Source of the DNA: Niveibacterium umoris
GTDB taxonomy: Bacteria > Pseudomonadota > Gammaproteobacteria > Burkholderiales > Rhodocyclaceae
Assembly (NCBI RefSeq): GCF_014197015.1
Contig: NZ_JACIET010000001.1
Coordinates: forward strand, 2,511,392 to 2,575,391
Length of the DNA: 64,000 bases
Direction: 5' to 3'
The notes under the pieces were generated by a model. It saw only the letters and a list, made by a program, of their open reading frames with translations. It was not told the DNA's origin and did no database searches. The position numbers and the translations under genes are program-made. The first letter of the stretch is position 1. Each line of letters starts with the position of its first letter. Positions 27,228-38,561 of this stretch are shown here, piece by piece.

Positions 27228-27964
27228 GGCGCGGCCTCCATCGGCAGCGAATCGGTATCGATCAGGCCATCCTTCACCCGCACGATGCGCTGCGCATGCG
27301 CCGCGACGTCGGCTTCGTGCGTGACCATCAGCACTGTGATGCCGCGCTCCACATTGAGCCGGGTGATCAGGGCCATCACATCCTGGCTGGTGCGGGTATC
27401 GAGGTTGCCGGTCGGCTCGTCGGCGAACAGCACCAGCGGACGGGTCACGATGGCCCGCGCGATCGCGACGCGCTGCTGTTGCCCGCCGGAAAGTTCGGCC
27501 GGCGTATTGCGGAACTTTCCGTCCAGCCCGACCGAGACGAGCGCTTCGCGCGCCAGCGCCTCGCGCTCGCGGCGCGGCAGCCCGCGGTACAACAAGGGCA
27601 GTTCAACGTTCTCAAGCGCCGAGGTGCGCGCGAGCAGGTTGAAGCCCTGGAAGATGAAGCCATGATGGTGACGGCGCAGCAGCGAGCGCTGAATACTGTC
27701 GAAGCGCTCGACATGCTGACCGTCGAACACATACTCGCCGGCAGTAGGCGTGTCGAGGCAGCCGAGGATGTTCATCAGCGTAGATTTGCCGGACCCGCTC
27801 GGCCCCATCACCGCGACGAACTGGCCGCGCGGAATCGCGAGGTCGATGCCGCGCAACGCGTCGAAGCGGGCTTCGCCACGCCCGTAGGACTTGGTGATGC
27901 CGGAGAGCTGGAACAGCGGTGGCTCAGGCGACACCGACGGATCAGTCGCAACCGACGCGCTCAT
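27218..27964 (-). CDS. ABC transporter ATP-binding protein, MacB/LolD type
   Basis: 248 residues. Walker [11 protein letters not shown]-loop FQGFNLL, signature [14 protein letters not shown], Walker [14 protein letters not shown] and the H-loop TH. The start is ATG 27964 (MSASVATDP), overlapping the adaptor stop as ATGA; the longer frame is spurious. It powers the permease encoded next in the operon. Confidence 0.93.
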   Translation of the reverse strand: MSASVATDPSVSPEPPLFQLSGITKSYGRGEARFDALRGIDLAIPRGQFVAVMGPSGSGKSTLMNILGCLDTPTAGEYVFDGQHVERFDSIQRSLLRRHHHGFIFQGFNLLARTSALENVELPLLYRGLPRREREALAREALVSVGLDGKFRNTPAELSGGQQQRVAIARAIVTRPLVLFADEPTGNLDTRTSQDVMALITRLNVERGITVLMVTHEADVAAHAQRIVRVKDGLIDTDSLPMEAAPCC

Positions 27965-29253
27965 TTCTTGCGCGTCTCCACGACCTGCTCGGTGATCACA
28001 TCGTCGCCCTCGCGCAAGGCAGGGCTGAGGATCTCGGTCATGCGGCCATCGCTGAGCCCGGCCTTGACCTTGACCGGCTCGGGGCCGCTCTCCCGCAGCA
28101 CCCATACGGTCTGTTCGCTGCCCTCGACGATCGCCCGTGCCCGCGCGCTCGGGTTGCTCACCGGGCGCTGCGGGCGCGGCGGTTTCGGGATCAGGCTGGA
28201 GAGCAGCCCACCACTCTCGGGCGCCTTCGTCTCGGTCTTCGGGGTGAAGCGCAACGCGGCGGTGGGCACCATCAGCACGCCCTTGCGCTCGGCGACGCGA
28301 ATGTCGGCCGTCGCGGTCATGCCCGGGCGTAGCGTGAGGTCTGCATTGCTGACTTCGAGTTCGGTCTTGTAGCTGACCACGTTCTCGACCAGGGTCGAGC
28401 CGTACTGCACCTTGGTCACCTTGGCGGCATAGTTGCGGTCCGGCCAGGCGTCGACGGTGAAACTCGCGGACTGGCCATCGCGCACCTTGCCGACATCCGC
28501 TTCCGCGACATCGACCTTGAGGCGCATCTGCGACAGATCCTCGGCGAGGATGAACAACTCCGGCGCGGTGAAAGACGCCGCCACCGTCTGGCCACGGTCG
28601 ATCTTGCGGGTCAGCACCACACCGTCGATCGGCGAGCGGATCTCTGCCTTGCCCAGATCGGTTTCGTTGGTGCGCAGCGCCGCCGCGGTCTCCGCCACAC
28701 TGCCCTGCGCCGAGGCCACGTCGGCGCGTGCGCGCGCGGCCGTGGCCCGGGCGGTGTCGAGTTCTGCCTTCGACGGCACCTTGCCACCCGACAAACGCGC
28801 CACTTCTTCCTGACGCGCCAAGGCCGCTTCGGCCTCGACGAGCGTCGCTTGCGCCTGCGCAAGACGAGCTTGGGCCGAGGCCAGCACCGCACGCGCCTTT
28901 TCGGTCTGGTCGCGCAACTTGGTGATGTCGAGCACCGCCAGGGTCTGCCCCTTGCGGACATGGTCGTTGGTATCGACCAGCACCTGCGCGACGGTGCCGG
29001 ACAATTCCGAGCCAACGGTGAGTTGCGTGGTCGGCTCGAGCTTGCCGGTCGCGGTCACCGTTACCACCAGGTCGCCGCGCTTGACGTCGGCCGTGGTGTA
29101 GCGGGGCGGCGCGGCGCCGCCGAAGGTCTTGCCGAGCAGCAGCGCAAGCAGTGCCAGCAGCACCAGGCTGGAGATCAGGATCACCCAGCCGCGCTTGCCG
29201 CGCGCGGTGGTCGCGATGGCCGCCAGCGAAAGGGCCTTGTGAGGGTCAGTCAT
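27961..29253 (-). CDS. Periplasmic adaptor (membrane fusion) protein, MacA-like
   Basis: 430 residues. An N-terminal membrane anchor (VILISSLVLLALLALLLGK) is followed by a lipoyl/barrel-sandwich half-motif (GSELSGTVAQVLVDTNDHVRKGQTLAVLD), a long alpha-hairpin rich in Ala/Gln/Glu (residues ~105-195), the return lipoyl half (IRSPIDGVVLTRKIDRGQTV) and beta-barrel domains. The adaptor bridges the inner-membrane ABC unit to the TolC-like channel. ATG 29253 (MTDPHKAL) is chosen; it overlaps the outer-membrane gene stop by 8 bases, and an in-frame start at 29292 would add 13 residues with no clear role. Confidence 0.92.
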   Translation of the reverse strand: MTDPHKALSLAAIATTARGKRGWVILISSLVLLALLALLLGKTFGGAAPPRYTTADVKRGDLVVTVTATGKLEPTTQLTVGSELSGTVAQVLVDTNDHVRKGQTLAVLDITKLRDQTEKARAVLASAQARLAQAQATLVEAEAALARQEEVARLSGGKVPSKAELDTARATAARARADVASAQGSVAETAAALRTNETDLGKAEIRSPIDGVVLTRKIDRGQTVAASFTAPELFILAEDLSQMRLKVDVAEADVGKVRDGQSASFTVDAWPDRNYAAKVTKVQYGSTLVENVVSYKTELEVSNADLTLRPGMTATADIRVAERKGVLMVPTAALRFTPKTETKAPESGGLLSSLIPKPPRPQRPVSNPSARARAIVEGSEQTVWVLRESGPEPVKVKAGLSDGRMTEILSPALREGDDVITEQVVETRKK

Positions 29254-30739
29254 TGCGAGTGTCTCCGACAGCAGGCTGCGCGCCCGCGGCATCCGGCGAC
29301 CATCCGCCGCCCAGTGCCTTGTAAAGATTGACCAGTGCTGTGGCGCGGTCGCCCTGGGCCGAGGTCTGTTGATCCTGCAGCGAGAGCAGGGTGCGCTGCG
29401 TGTCGAGCAGCACCGAGAGATCGATCAGCCCGGCGGCGTAACGCTGGCTGGCGAGTTGTTCGGCCTGCACCGCCGCGGTCACCGCCACGCCAAGGCTCGC
29501 AAACCGTTCGTTCGACGTGCGCCATGCGACGAGGGCGTTCTCGACTTCGTGCATGGCGCGCAGCACCGTCGCCTGCCAGTTGATCAGCGCCTGCTGCTGT
29601 TGCGCATCCTGGATCGCGATCGACTGCGTGATGCGGCCGGCGTCGAAGATCGGTGCGGCAATGCCGCCGGCAAGACTGGCGAGCACCGCCTCGGGCCGGA
29701 ACAGATCGGAAGCACTGAGCGCATCGACGCCGATCGAGCCGCTGAGCGTGAGCTTGGGATAGCGCTGCGCCTGCGCTTCGCCGACCCGTGCCGTGGCCGC
29801 GGCGAGCTGGCGTTCCGCGACGCGCACGTCCGGGCGCTGCTGCAAGGTATCGGCCGGAATGCCCAGCGCCAGCGAGAAGCTCAGTTCAGGCAGCGCGCGC
29901 TTCGCACCGATCATGGCGTCGACCGCGCCGGGGGTTTTGCCGAGCAGCAGGGCGATCTGGTTGCGCGCTTCGCTGAGGCTGCGTTCAACCGCAGGCAGCG
30001 CCGCACGGGCCTGCTCCAGGCTGCTGCGCGACTGTGCGACATCGAGCGTCGAGGCGAGCCCCGCCTGCTCACGCCAGCGGGTGATCTGATCGGTTTCGCC
30101 GCGACTGTCGAGTGTCGCTTGCAGCACCGCAAGGCGGTTCTCGGCCGTACGAAGATCCACATAGGCATTGGCGACCGCCGCGATCAGGCTCACCCGCACC
30201 GCGTACAGGTTGGCCTGTGCGGCGGCGAGGTCTGCCTCGGCGGCTTCCAGCGCACGCCTCTTGCCGCCGAAGAGATCGAGTTCCCAGCTGAGCGACAGGT
30301 TGGCGTCATAGCTGCGGGTGGTGACGGTAGTCTCGGCGGGGCGTGCCGCCTGGGTGCGTGCGCTGGCGCTGGCATCGAGCTCGGGCATCTGCTGCGCACG
30401 GGCAAGGCCACGGCGGGCGCGCACTTCGTCGAGGCGCGCCAGCGCAGTCTTCAGATCGGTATTGCCGGCGAGTGCCGCATCGATCAGCGCATCCAGCGTC
30501 GGGTCGTGGAACTGCGTCCACCACAGCGCGAGTGCGCGTGCGTCGGCGGGCGTTGCGTGCGTTGAAGCGACGGCATTGTGCCAGGCGGGGTAGTCAGGGC
30601 CATCAGGCGGGCGGTAGTCGGGTCCGACGCTGGCGCAGCCGGCCAGCACGACGAGGCTGGCGAGCGCGAGCAGCGGATGCCGCAAGTGCCGGCGATCTTG
30701 CTTGGCGCGCGAGGCGGCGCCGGAAAGCTCGGTAAACAT
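29246..30739 (-). CDS. TolC-family outer membrane efflux lipoprotein (NodT type)
   Basis: 497 residues. A signal peptide with lipobox LAGC at about residue 35 predicts a lipid-anchored outer-membrane factor. Two repeated OEP domains of long helices follow, with QQRPDVRVAERQLAAATARVGEAQAQRYPKL and the second-half counterpart. It forms the outer-membrane duct of the tripartite pump whose adaptor, ATPase and permease are encoded downstream. Operon promoter is expected in 30740-30900; no clear hexamers were found. Confidence 0.93.
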   Translation of the reverse strand: MFTELSGAASRAKQDRRHLRHPLLALASLVVLAGCASVGPDYRPPDGPDYPAWHNAVASTHATPADARALALWWTQFHDPTLDALIDAALAGNTDLKTALARLDEVRARRGLARAQQMPELDASASARTQAARPAETTVTTRSYDANLSLSWELDLFGGKRRALEAAEADLAAAQANLYAVRVSLIAAVANAYVDLRTAENRLAVLQATLDSRGETDQITRWREQAGLASTLDVAQSRSSLEQARAALPAVERSLSEARNQIALLLGKTPGAVDAMIGAKRALPELSFSLALGIPADTLQQRPDVRVAERQLAAATARVGEAQAQRYPKLTLSGSIGVDALSASDLFRPEAVLASLAGGIAAPIFDAGRITQSIAIQDAQQQQALINWQATVLRAMHEVENALVAWRTSNERFASLGVAVTAAVQAEQLASQRYAAGLIDLSVLLDTQRTLLSLQDQQTSAQGDRATALVNLYKALGGGWSPDAAGAQPAVGDTRND

Positions 30740-30919
30740 GGGTGCAGCATAGCGCGCGGCGGATGCGCTTCTGCTTCAGGCACGTATCGGCCGGCGCGGC
30801 GATATGCCAAGGTGTGACCCCGGCCTGCCGCGGACACATCTTGAAACAGCAGCGGATCGGCTGCGGGCAGGAAGCACCGCTTCGCGCGGAGACGGTGACG
30901 CGCAGATTCCTGGCGCCGA

Positions 30920-30949
30920 AAAGAAGAAACCCCGCCGAAGCGGGGTTTC
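30920..30949 (-). terminator. Terminator of groES-groEL
   Basis: GAAACCCCGC (30926-30935) and GCGGGGTTTC (30940-30949) pair over a CGAA tetraloop; on the minus strand a T-rich tail follows. It lies 31 bases past the groEL stop. Confidence 0.9.
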
Positions 30950-30980
30950 CTTGTACAGCGCGTCGGCTGAACCGGGGCTA

Positions 30981-32651
<1,671 letters not shown>

Positions 32652-32672
32652 TCAGACCGGGGAACGGGAGGC

Positions 32673-32963
32673 TCAGGCCTCGACCACGCCCAGGATGTCT
32701 TCTTCACGCATGACCAGGACTTCTTGGCCATCGACCTTGACGGTCTGGCCGGCGTACTTGCCGAACAGCACGCGGTCGCCAACCTTCAGATCAACGCGGC
32801 GCACTTCGCCGTTGTCCAGGAACTTGCCCGGGCCAACCGCGATGACTTCGCCCTGGTCCGGCTTCTCGCCTGCGGAATCAGGGATCACGATGCCGGATGC
32901 AGTGGTGCGCTCGGCTTCGATGCGCTTGACGATCACACGGTCGTGCAAAGGACGGATCTTCAT
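32673..32963 (-). CDS. groES: Co-chaperonin GroES (10 kDa)
   Basis: 96 residues. [14 protein letters not shown] start, mobile loop around [23 protein letters not shown] and roof residues typical of GroES; the heptamer caps GroEL. First gene of the heat-shock operon, 96 bases from the CIRCE operator. Confidence 0.99.
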   Translation of the reverse strand: MKIRPLHDRVIVKRIEAERTTASGIVIPDSAGEKPDQGEVIAVGPGKFLDNGEVRRVDLKVGDRVLFGKYAGQTVKVDGQEVLVMREEDILGVVEA

Positions 32964-33059
32964 CAGGTCACTCCTCGTACGTAGTACGTTTTCAATGAGT
33001 CGGGCCGGTCAGCCGGCCCGAAATTACGGAATCCGAGGGATGAAGCGAGCGCGAAGCTG

Positions 33060-33086
33060 TTAGCACTCACCCCTTTCGAGTGCTAA
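33060..33086 (-). promoter_or_regulatory. CIRCE operator (HrcA-binding site) of groESL
   Basis: TTAGCACTC, nine bases, GAGTGCTAA: an exact match to the CIRCE consensus. HrcA repressor binds it under non-stress conditions. It directly follows the -10 hexamer, so repressor binding would block transcription start. Confidence 0.97.
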
Positions 33087-33114
33087 TAATAGGTGCGACC
33101 CCGCCCGCTTTCAA
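33086..33114 (-). promoter_or_regulatory. Sigma-70 promoter of groESL
   Basis: Minus strand TTGAAA (33114-33109), 17-base spacer, TATTAT (33091-33086). The start point would fall inside the CIRCE element. Confidence 0.75.
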
Positions 33115-33306
33115 GTCCGCCCCATCGCCACGCGACGATTTATTGTTCGTTCGAGGCCGACCAGGCACCAGCGCAGCCCGTCGCAGAAGGCCTGAAGCAA
33201 CCGCCCTGGATCCGGTCCGTCCGCTGCGAGCGCGCCCGCCGGAAATGGGGTGCCGCGCCGTGCGCGGGACAGCGCCCGCCGGTTTCGCAGCTGGACGAGG
33301 ACGACC

Positions 33307-34557
33307 TCAGCGGCGTGGATTGTCCGGCCGTGTGCCGCTGGCGGCGTGACCAAGCCCCAGCGCCACATGACGGTAGGTCAGGCCCAGCAATACCGTCACG
33401 AACGCGCCGCACAGCAGGGTCGGGCGGGTACCCCATGCATGGGCGAGCGCGCCGACAGCCAGGCTGCCCAGCGGCGACACGCCAAGAAATGCCATCGAAT
33501 AGAGTCCGACGACCCGGCCTCGGTAGGCCTCATCCACCTCGCTCTGGATCACCGTGTTGCTGCCGGCCACGGTCACGATCACGCAAAACCCGAGCGCCAT
33601 CAGTTCGACGAACGCAAGCCCCAGCCAGGGCGTGAGGGCGAACAAGGCAAGGCAGAAGCCGATGCCGGGCGCCGCCCATGCAATCAGATTGCCCACCGGT
33701 TTTGCCGGGTCGCGCGCCGCCAGCACCAGGCTCGCGATCAGCGACCCTACCCCGGCGCTGCCGACGAGCAGGCCGTAAGTGCGCGCGCCGCCGCCGAAGA
33801 CCTCGCGGGCAAAGATGGGCAGCATTGCGGAGTAAGAAGTCGCGAAGAAGCTGACCCCTGCGACCAGCAACAGCAAGAGGCGGATCGTCGGGTGCTGCAG
33901 CGCATAGCGGTAGCCCCCATGAAAGGCCGCCAGTGCCGACCCGCGGGATTTCGGCACGGCACTCAGACGGATGCCCGCGAGTGCAGCGAGCACAGCCAGA
34001 TAGGACAGGGCGTTGAGCACGAAACAGGCGGTCTCGCCGGCTTCGGCGACGACCACACCGGCCAGCGCCGGCCCCACGAAGCGCGCGCCGTTCATCAGCA
34101 GCGCATTGAGCGCAATCGCGTTGGGCAGATCGTCCGGGTTGTCGACCAGTTGCACCGCCACGGCCTGGCGCGCCGGCACATCCAGTGCGTTGAGACAACC
34201 CAGCGCGAATGCCAGCACCATCAACAGGGTCGGGGTGGCAAGGGCCTGCCAGCTGACAATCGCCAGAACCCCGGCCTGCATCATGGCGAGGAACTGCGTC
34301 GCCAACAGCAGCTTGCGGCGATCGACCCGGTCGACCCACACGCCACCCACTGACGCAAACAACAGGATCGGGATCTGCCCGAAGAAGCTGATCATGCCGA
34401 GCACCAGCGCCGAGTGAGTGAGGCGATAGGCCAGCCAGCTCATCGCGATTTGCTGCATCCAGGTACCGGCAAGTGAAATCAGCTGGCCGATGAAGTAACG
34501 GCGATAATTGAGCGAACGCAGCGCGCGGGCAAATTGGGGCAGAGCGGTCGGAGCCAT
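33307..34557 (-). CDS. MFS exporter, EntS-like
   Basis: 416 residues, about 12 membrane helices of the MFS_3 (EntS/enterobactin-exporter-like) group: LNYRRYFIGQLISLAGTWMQQIAMSWLAYRLTHSA at the N-terminus, GGVWVDRVDRRKLL in the 2-3 loop, and EAYRGRVVGLYSMAFLGVSPLGSLAVG later. Members export siderophores, drugs or metabolites; the substrate is unknown. ATG 34557 (MAPTALPQ) is preferred over ATG 34620 since family homology begins here, though no strong ribosome site precedes either. No siderophore genes are nearby. Confidence 0.85.
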   Translation of the reverse strand: MAPTALPQFARALRSLNYRRYFIGQLISLAGTWMQQIAMSWLAYRLTHSALVLGMISFFGQIPILLFASVGGVWVDRVDRRKLLLATQFLAMMQAGVLAIVSWQALATPTLLMVLAFALGCLNALDVPARQAVAVQLVDNPDDLPNAIALNALLMNGARFVGPALAGVVVAEAGETACFVLNALSYLAVLAALAGIRLSAVPKSRGSALAAFHGGYRYALQHPTIRLLLLLVAGVSFFATSYSAMLPIFAREVFGGGARTYGLLVGSAGVGSLIASLVLAARDPAKPVGNLIAWAAPGIGFCLALFALTPWLGLAFVELMALGFCVIVTVAGSNTVIQSEVDEAYRGRVVGLYSMAFLGVSPLGSLAVGALAHAWGTRPTLLCGAFVTVLLGLTYRHVALGLGHAASGTRPDNPRR

Positions 34558-34874
34558 AAGTCTGGATCGTAATCCAGCCGCGCGGGCTTGAATGCAGGCG
34601 GACTTGCGCAGGGTCGCCACGCAAGCGGCCCGCCACTGTGGGTGGGGCCGCGCAAAGATGTGATGCGCCGGCCGCCTTCAGACGATCACGGCGCGATCCG
34701 GCAACTTCGCGCCTGCCGTCACACGCTCGAATTACTCAAGTCTGGTCGCGCGGAGCCGTCACTTACACAGATGAACGCAACGAATATGGCGCATGTGTCC
34801 AAGTTTGCTCCCTCACCGCGGCAAGTACGCCTGAACCCTTCCCCCTTTTCGTCGCGCCTTGCGGTGGCGGCCCG
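34558..34874. other. Intergenic region between divergent exporter and sensor kinase
   Basis: 317 bases that should contain both promoters. In-frame extensions of both neighbours cross it but lack conserved sequence. No convincing -35/-10 pair, hairpin or repeat was found. Confidence 0.4.
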
Positions 34875-37580
34875 ATGATCACGCTGCGCAGGGCAGCTTC
34901 GATTCTGCTGCTTGCTTACGGCGCGCTCGCTTTGCTGACTGCGGCGGGATCCCTCGTCGTACCCTTCATGCCCACCGCCACGCTGCACCCCACGGCAGGT
35001 TGCCTGGCCATTGCAGCCGCGATCGCAATGACCTGGGGCCAACGCCGCACCGCACCGGGCCGAATCGCTGCAGCTGGCGTCGTTGTCATTGCGGTGCTGC
35101 CATTGCTGCCACTGTGGCCCCACCACGACGAGAGCACGACCCGTGATTTGTGGCCGGCGGATGTGTCGGCCCTGCCCGCCAGTCTCTTGTTGCTCTGGGC
35201 CGCGGCCTACCTGGCACAGGGCATTCGCACGGCACCGCGAGTTCGGGCCGCCGTCCAGATTGTCGCGAGCGCGCTTGGCATCCTCGCGCTGGCCGGCGTG
35301 CTGCTCGGTGCGCTGTCTTTGCCGCTGATCTACGGCTGGCACTACTTGCCAGCGCCGCCGGTGCCGGTATCGCTCGCGCTTCTGCTGCTGGCCATCGAAC
35401 TGTTTGTGGAATGCTATCGGCTCAATGACCGTTCGCGCGGCGAGGAAGTCCGCGTGACCCGTATCGGGATCGGATTCCTGATCGCGGTCACGCTTGCCAG
35501 CACGGTCATCACACTGGTCGCACTGCAGACGCAGATCGAACGCTCGCTGTACCAGCAGCAACGAATGGTCGCCCGTAACCGGGAACAGGTTTTCTTCTTT
35601 GCCGCCGAACGGCTCTATGCCGACGCAGCGGCGTTGCTGAAGGACGCCGAGATCGCCCGTCTGGCAGCCCAGGCGCAGCGCAGCAACGACGAGGCGCTGC
35701 GACGCAAGCTGTTCCAGCGCATCCAGGAACAACTGCCCTTCCGTGTCGTACGCGCATTCCGGGTGGAAGGCCGCGACGGCCAGCTCCTGACGGACCGCGG
35801 CACGCTTTCAAAGGCAGCCACCATCTGGGCCGATACCCGCGGCAAGGTCCAGCTGGAACTCAAATGGGAAGAAGGCATCCCCTTCGTGCTCTTGCGACTG
35901 CAACTGGACACCCCGGCGGAAGGGCAGACCGGCGAGTTGCAGATCGAACAATCAGTGCCCGCCTGGGAACAACTGGTCAGCGACACCTATGACCTTGGGC
36001 GAACCGGCGTCATGGCGGTCTGCGGGGAAAATGCGCAACACATCCGCTGCTTCCTCTCCGGTGCGGGCGAAACCCTGCGCGCACCGCCAGCAGGCTCGCC
36101 GCTGATGTCCCATGTCGAAGCGGCACTTGCCGGGCGCACCAGCCCGGACTGGGACCCGCTGATCAGCGCCGACGAGCGCGGCCGCCCGATGACGCTGGTA
36201 TTCGGCCCCATCGGCCGTGTCGGCATGGCGATGGGCATTGCCGGAAACGGCCTCGGGATGCTGGTGTCGCAGGATGCGGTGGAGTTCTACGAGCCGGTGC
36301 GCAAGCAATGGCACCGCATCCTGCCGGTTGTGCTGGCGATCATTCTGGTGGCGGGATGGGCGCTGCGCAGGATCGTGCGACCGCTGATCAGCGCGCTGCG
36401 AGACAAGGAGGCGCGGTTCCGAGAGCTCACAGAATTGTCGTCCGACTGCTACTGGCAGATCGACGCCGACCTGCGCTTTACCGAAATCGTCGGCAAGGAT
36501 CTGCCAGGCTCCGGCATCGAAACACCGACCTGGCTGTCGCACCGGCTTACCGAACTCCCCCTGAAGCCCGACGACGTGATCAAGGCACGCGAACTCGAAG
36601 CAAAGATGGGGCGCCGCGAACTGTTCTCGGAAGAGACGCTGCGCATCACCGCGGGCACCGGCACGCACTATTACCTGGTGTTGTCGGGGGCACCACAGTA
36701 CGACGCACGCGGCCGTTTCATCGGCTACCGCGGGGTCGGGCGCAACATCACGCGCCAACGTCAGGCAGAGGAGCGCCTGCGACACACCCAGAAAGACCTG
36801 CTGCGCGCAGAACGGCTGGCCTCGCTCGGCAGCCTCGTGGCCGGCGTCGCGCATGAACTCAATACGCCGATCGGCAACTGCGTCACCGCCGCCAGCGCGC
36901 TGACCGAAGAGGTCGATCGCTTTGACATGGCCGTCGCCGAAGGCCGCGTCCGGCGAGTCGACCTCAGCGATTTCAATGCCTATGTGCGCGAAGCCACCCA
37001 CTTGCTCAAGCGCGGCCTCGACCGCGCCGCCGGCACCATCACCAAATTCAAGGAAGTCGCGGTAGATCAGTCGAGTGACCGGCGCCGCAGCTTCGACCTG
37101 CAGACCAAGCTCAATGACATCGTCGGCCTGCTCAACCCGACGCTGGTGCGTCGTGGCGTTCGTCTCGATGCCAGCGTACCGGGCGGCATCGAGATGGACA
37201 GCTTCCCGGGGGCAATCGCCCAGGCGATCGACAACCTGGTGCTCAACGCGCTGACCCACGCCTTTGAGGGGCGCGAGCGGGGCGACATCCATCTGATGGT
37301 CACCGTCCAGCCTGACGACCGCATCCGCATGACCCTGCGCGACAACGGCCAGGGCATGACGGCCGAGGTCAGGGAACGGATCTTCGAGCCCTTCTTCACC
37401 ACCCGCCTCGGCACCGGCGGCAGCGGGCTGGGCCTCTACATCGTGCGCAACATCGTGCAGGAGGTATTGGCCGGGACCATCGAGGTGGAAAGCAGCCCGG
37501 GCGAAGGCACGACCTTCACGCTTGAATTCCCGCGCGTCACCCCGAATACCGGCGCGCCGCCGCCCGAGGCATTGCGCTGA
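34875..37580 (+). CDS. Orphan hybrid-type sensor histidine kinase with 7TM and PAS domains
   Basis: 901 residues. Six to seven membrane helices fill residues ~5-225, an extracytoplasmic helical sensor region of ~230 residues follows (starting TQIERSLYQQQRMVARNREQVFFFAAERLY), then another helix (ILPVVLAIILVAGWALRRI), a PAS domain (ELSSDCYWQIDADLRFTEIV...GVGRNITRQRQAEERL), H-box GVAHELNTPIGN with His about 660, and a HATPase domain (NLVLNALTHAFEG, MTLRDNGQGMTAEVRERIFEPFFTT, GSGLGLYIVRNIV). No receiver domain or adjacent response regulator, so the partner lies elsewhere. ATG 34875 is chosen; an extension to 34638 has no family support. Ligand unknown. Confidence 0.88.
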   Translation: MITLRRAASILLLAYGALALLTAAGSLVVPFMPTATLHPTAGCLAIAAAIAMTWGQRRTAPGRIAAAGVVVIAVLPLLPLWPHHDESTTRDLWPADVSALPASLLLLWAAAYLAQGIRTAPRVRAAVQIVASALGILALAGVLLGALSLPLIYGWHYLPAPPVPVSLALLLLAIELFVECYRLNDRSRGEEVRVTRIGIGFLIAVTLASTVITLVALQTQIERSLYQQQRMVARNREQVFFFAAERLYADAAALLKDAEIARLAAQAQRSNDEALRRKLFQRIQEQLPFRVVRAFRVEGRDGQLLTDRGTLSKAATIWADTRGKVQLELKWEEGIPFVLLRLQLDTPAEGQTGELQIEQSVPAWEQLVSDTYDLGRTGVMAVCGENAQHIRCFLSGAGETLRAPPAGSPLMSHVEAALAGRTSPDWDPLISADERGRPMTLVFGPIGRVGMAMGIAGNGLGMLVSQDAVEFYEPVRKQWHRILPVVLAIILVAGWALRRIVRPLISALRDKEARFRELTELSSDCYWQIDADLRFTEIVGKDLPGSGIETPTWLSHRLTELPLKPDDVIKARELEAKMGRRELFSEETLRITAGTGTHYYLVLSGAPQYDARGRFIGYRGVGRNITRQRQAEERLRHTQKDLLRAERLASLGSLVAGVAHELNTPIGNCVTAASALTEEVDRFDMAVAEGRVRRVDLSDFNAYVREATHLLKRGLDRAAGTITKFKEVAVDQSSDRRRSFDLQTKLNDIVGLLNPTLVRRGVRLDASVPGGIEMDSFPGAIAQAIDNLVLNALTHAFEGRERGDIHLMVTVQPDDRIRMTLRDNGQGMTAEVRERIFEPFFTTRLGTGGSGLGLYIVRNIVQEVLAGTIEVESSPGEGTTFTLEFPRVTPNTGAPPPEALR

Positions 37581-37799
37581 GCGCCGCTCGAAGAAGGCGA
37601 CGGGGACGCCGCGCGCGCGGCGCCGAACCCCGGCGTACACTGCAGCAAACCCTATCGGCCCGTGCCATTTTCGGGTTCAATGCCGGCTGTGGCGCGCTTG
37701 GCAGAAACGCACCCTCCCGCGCCCGCGATACCGCATCCTTGAACCCGGCCGGCACGCAAGCGCGTGACACGGCCTCCAGCCAGAGGCGATGACGCAAGC

Positions 37800-38528
37800 A
37801 TGCAGACAAGTTTTTCGGACTGGGTTTCCGGCAGCGACGAACTGAGCGCGAATTCCGCTCAGCGCCAATTGCTCGCCATCCGTACCTCGGCGCGCAGCCG
37901 CTGCTACGCAGGGCAAAGGCTGCAGCGCCAGGGCCGCTTCTGGCTCGCCACCCTGGTGGCCCTCGCGCTCGGGCTGATCCTGATCCCGCTGCTGCAGAAC
38001 GCCGGCGTCCGCCTGGCCCTCGCCCCCAACGTGCTCAACCTGGTGCAGATCTTCCTCGGCGTCTCGGTGCTGGTTTGCGTCGTGCTGGTCGCTTCGGCCA
38101 ACCACGCGCTGCGTGCCCGCGCGCTGCTCGAATGCGGCGATCGTCTGCGCGAACTGGCGCGTGAATTCGAGAAGGTGTGTGAAGACGTCGGCCCCGGCGC
38201 GATCTCGTCGCACATCCTCGACGAATTCCGCCTGCGCCACGCCGACACCCTGCGCAACCTCGAATCGCCGTCGCGCAACGACCAGCGCCTCGCCTTGCTG
38301 GACATGCCCGGCGAGCACCGCATGGGCCGTGGCGAACGTTTCCAGCTCTCGCTGCAGGCGCGGCTGACGCAGCTTTCCGGGCTCGCGATGCCGATCTTGA
38401 TCATGCTGCTGGAAGCGATCTTCGTGGCCAACGCGCTGGGCGTGCCGACCGCGCTGCACGACCCGCTGGCCGCTGCCGCATTGCCCGACCCCGGCGGCGC
38501 AGAACCTTCGCTCCGTATCAGCCGCTGA
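37800..38528 (+). CDS. SLATT-like membrane protein
   Basis: 242 residues. The N-terminal part QRQLLAIRTSARSRCYAGQRLQRQGRFW leads into two close membrane helices (LATLVALALGLILIPLLQ and LNLVQIFLGVSVLVCVVLVASA), then NHALRARALLECGDRLRELAREFEKV; this R-rich helix, 2TM, Ala/Cys-rich helix layout matches SLATT domains, described by Burroughs and Aravind as predicted membrane effectors of nucleotide-signalling conflict systems. A third hydrophobic helix (LSGLAMPILIMLLEAIFVANALGV) lies near residue 200. No SMODS/CD-NTase or SLOG gene is adjacent, so a defence role is only a possibility. The start ATG 37800 has a distant GAGG upstream. Confidence 0.6.
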   Translation: MQTSFSDWVSGSDELSANSAQRQLLAIRTSARSRCYAGQRLQRQGRFWLATLVALALGLILIPLLQNAGVRLALAPNVLNLVQIFLGVSVLVCVVLVASANHALRARALLECGDRLRELAREFEKVCEDVGPGAISSHILDEFRLRHADTLRNLESPSRNDQRLALLDMPGEHRMGRGERFQLSLQARLTQLSGLAMPILIMLLEAIFVANALGVPTALHDPLAAAALPDPGGAEPSLRISR

Positions 38529-38561
38529 GCGCGACGCCCCGCCGATGGCGGGGCACACCTT

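Noticed and set aside
38536..38554. GCCCCGCC/GGCGGGGC hairpin between the SLATT-like gene and the helicase gene as a terminator
   Set aside because: The stem is strong, but no T tract follows on either strand, so intrinsic termination is not supported.
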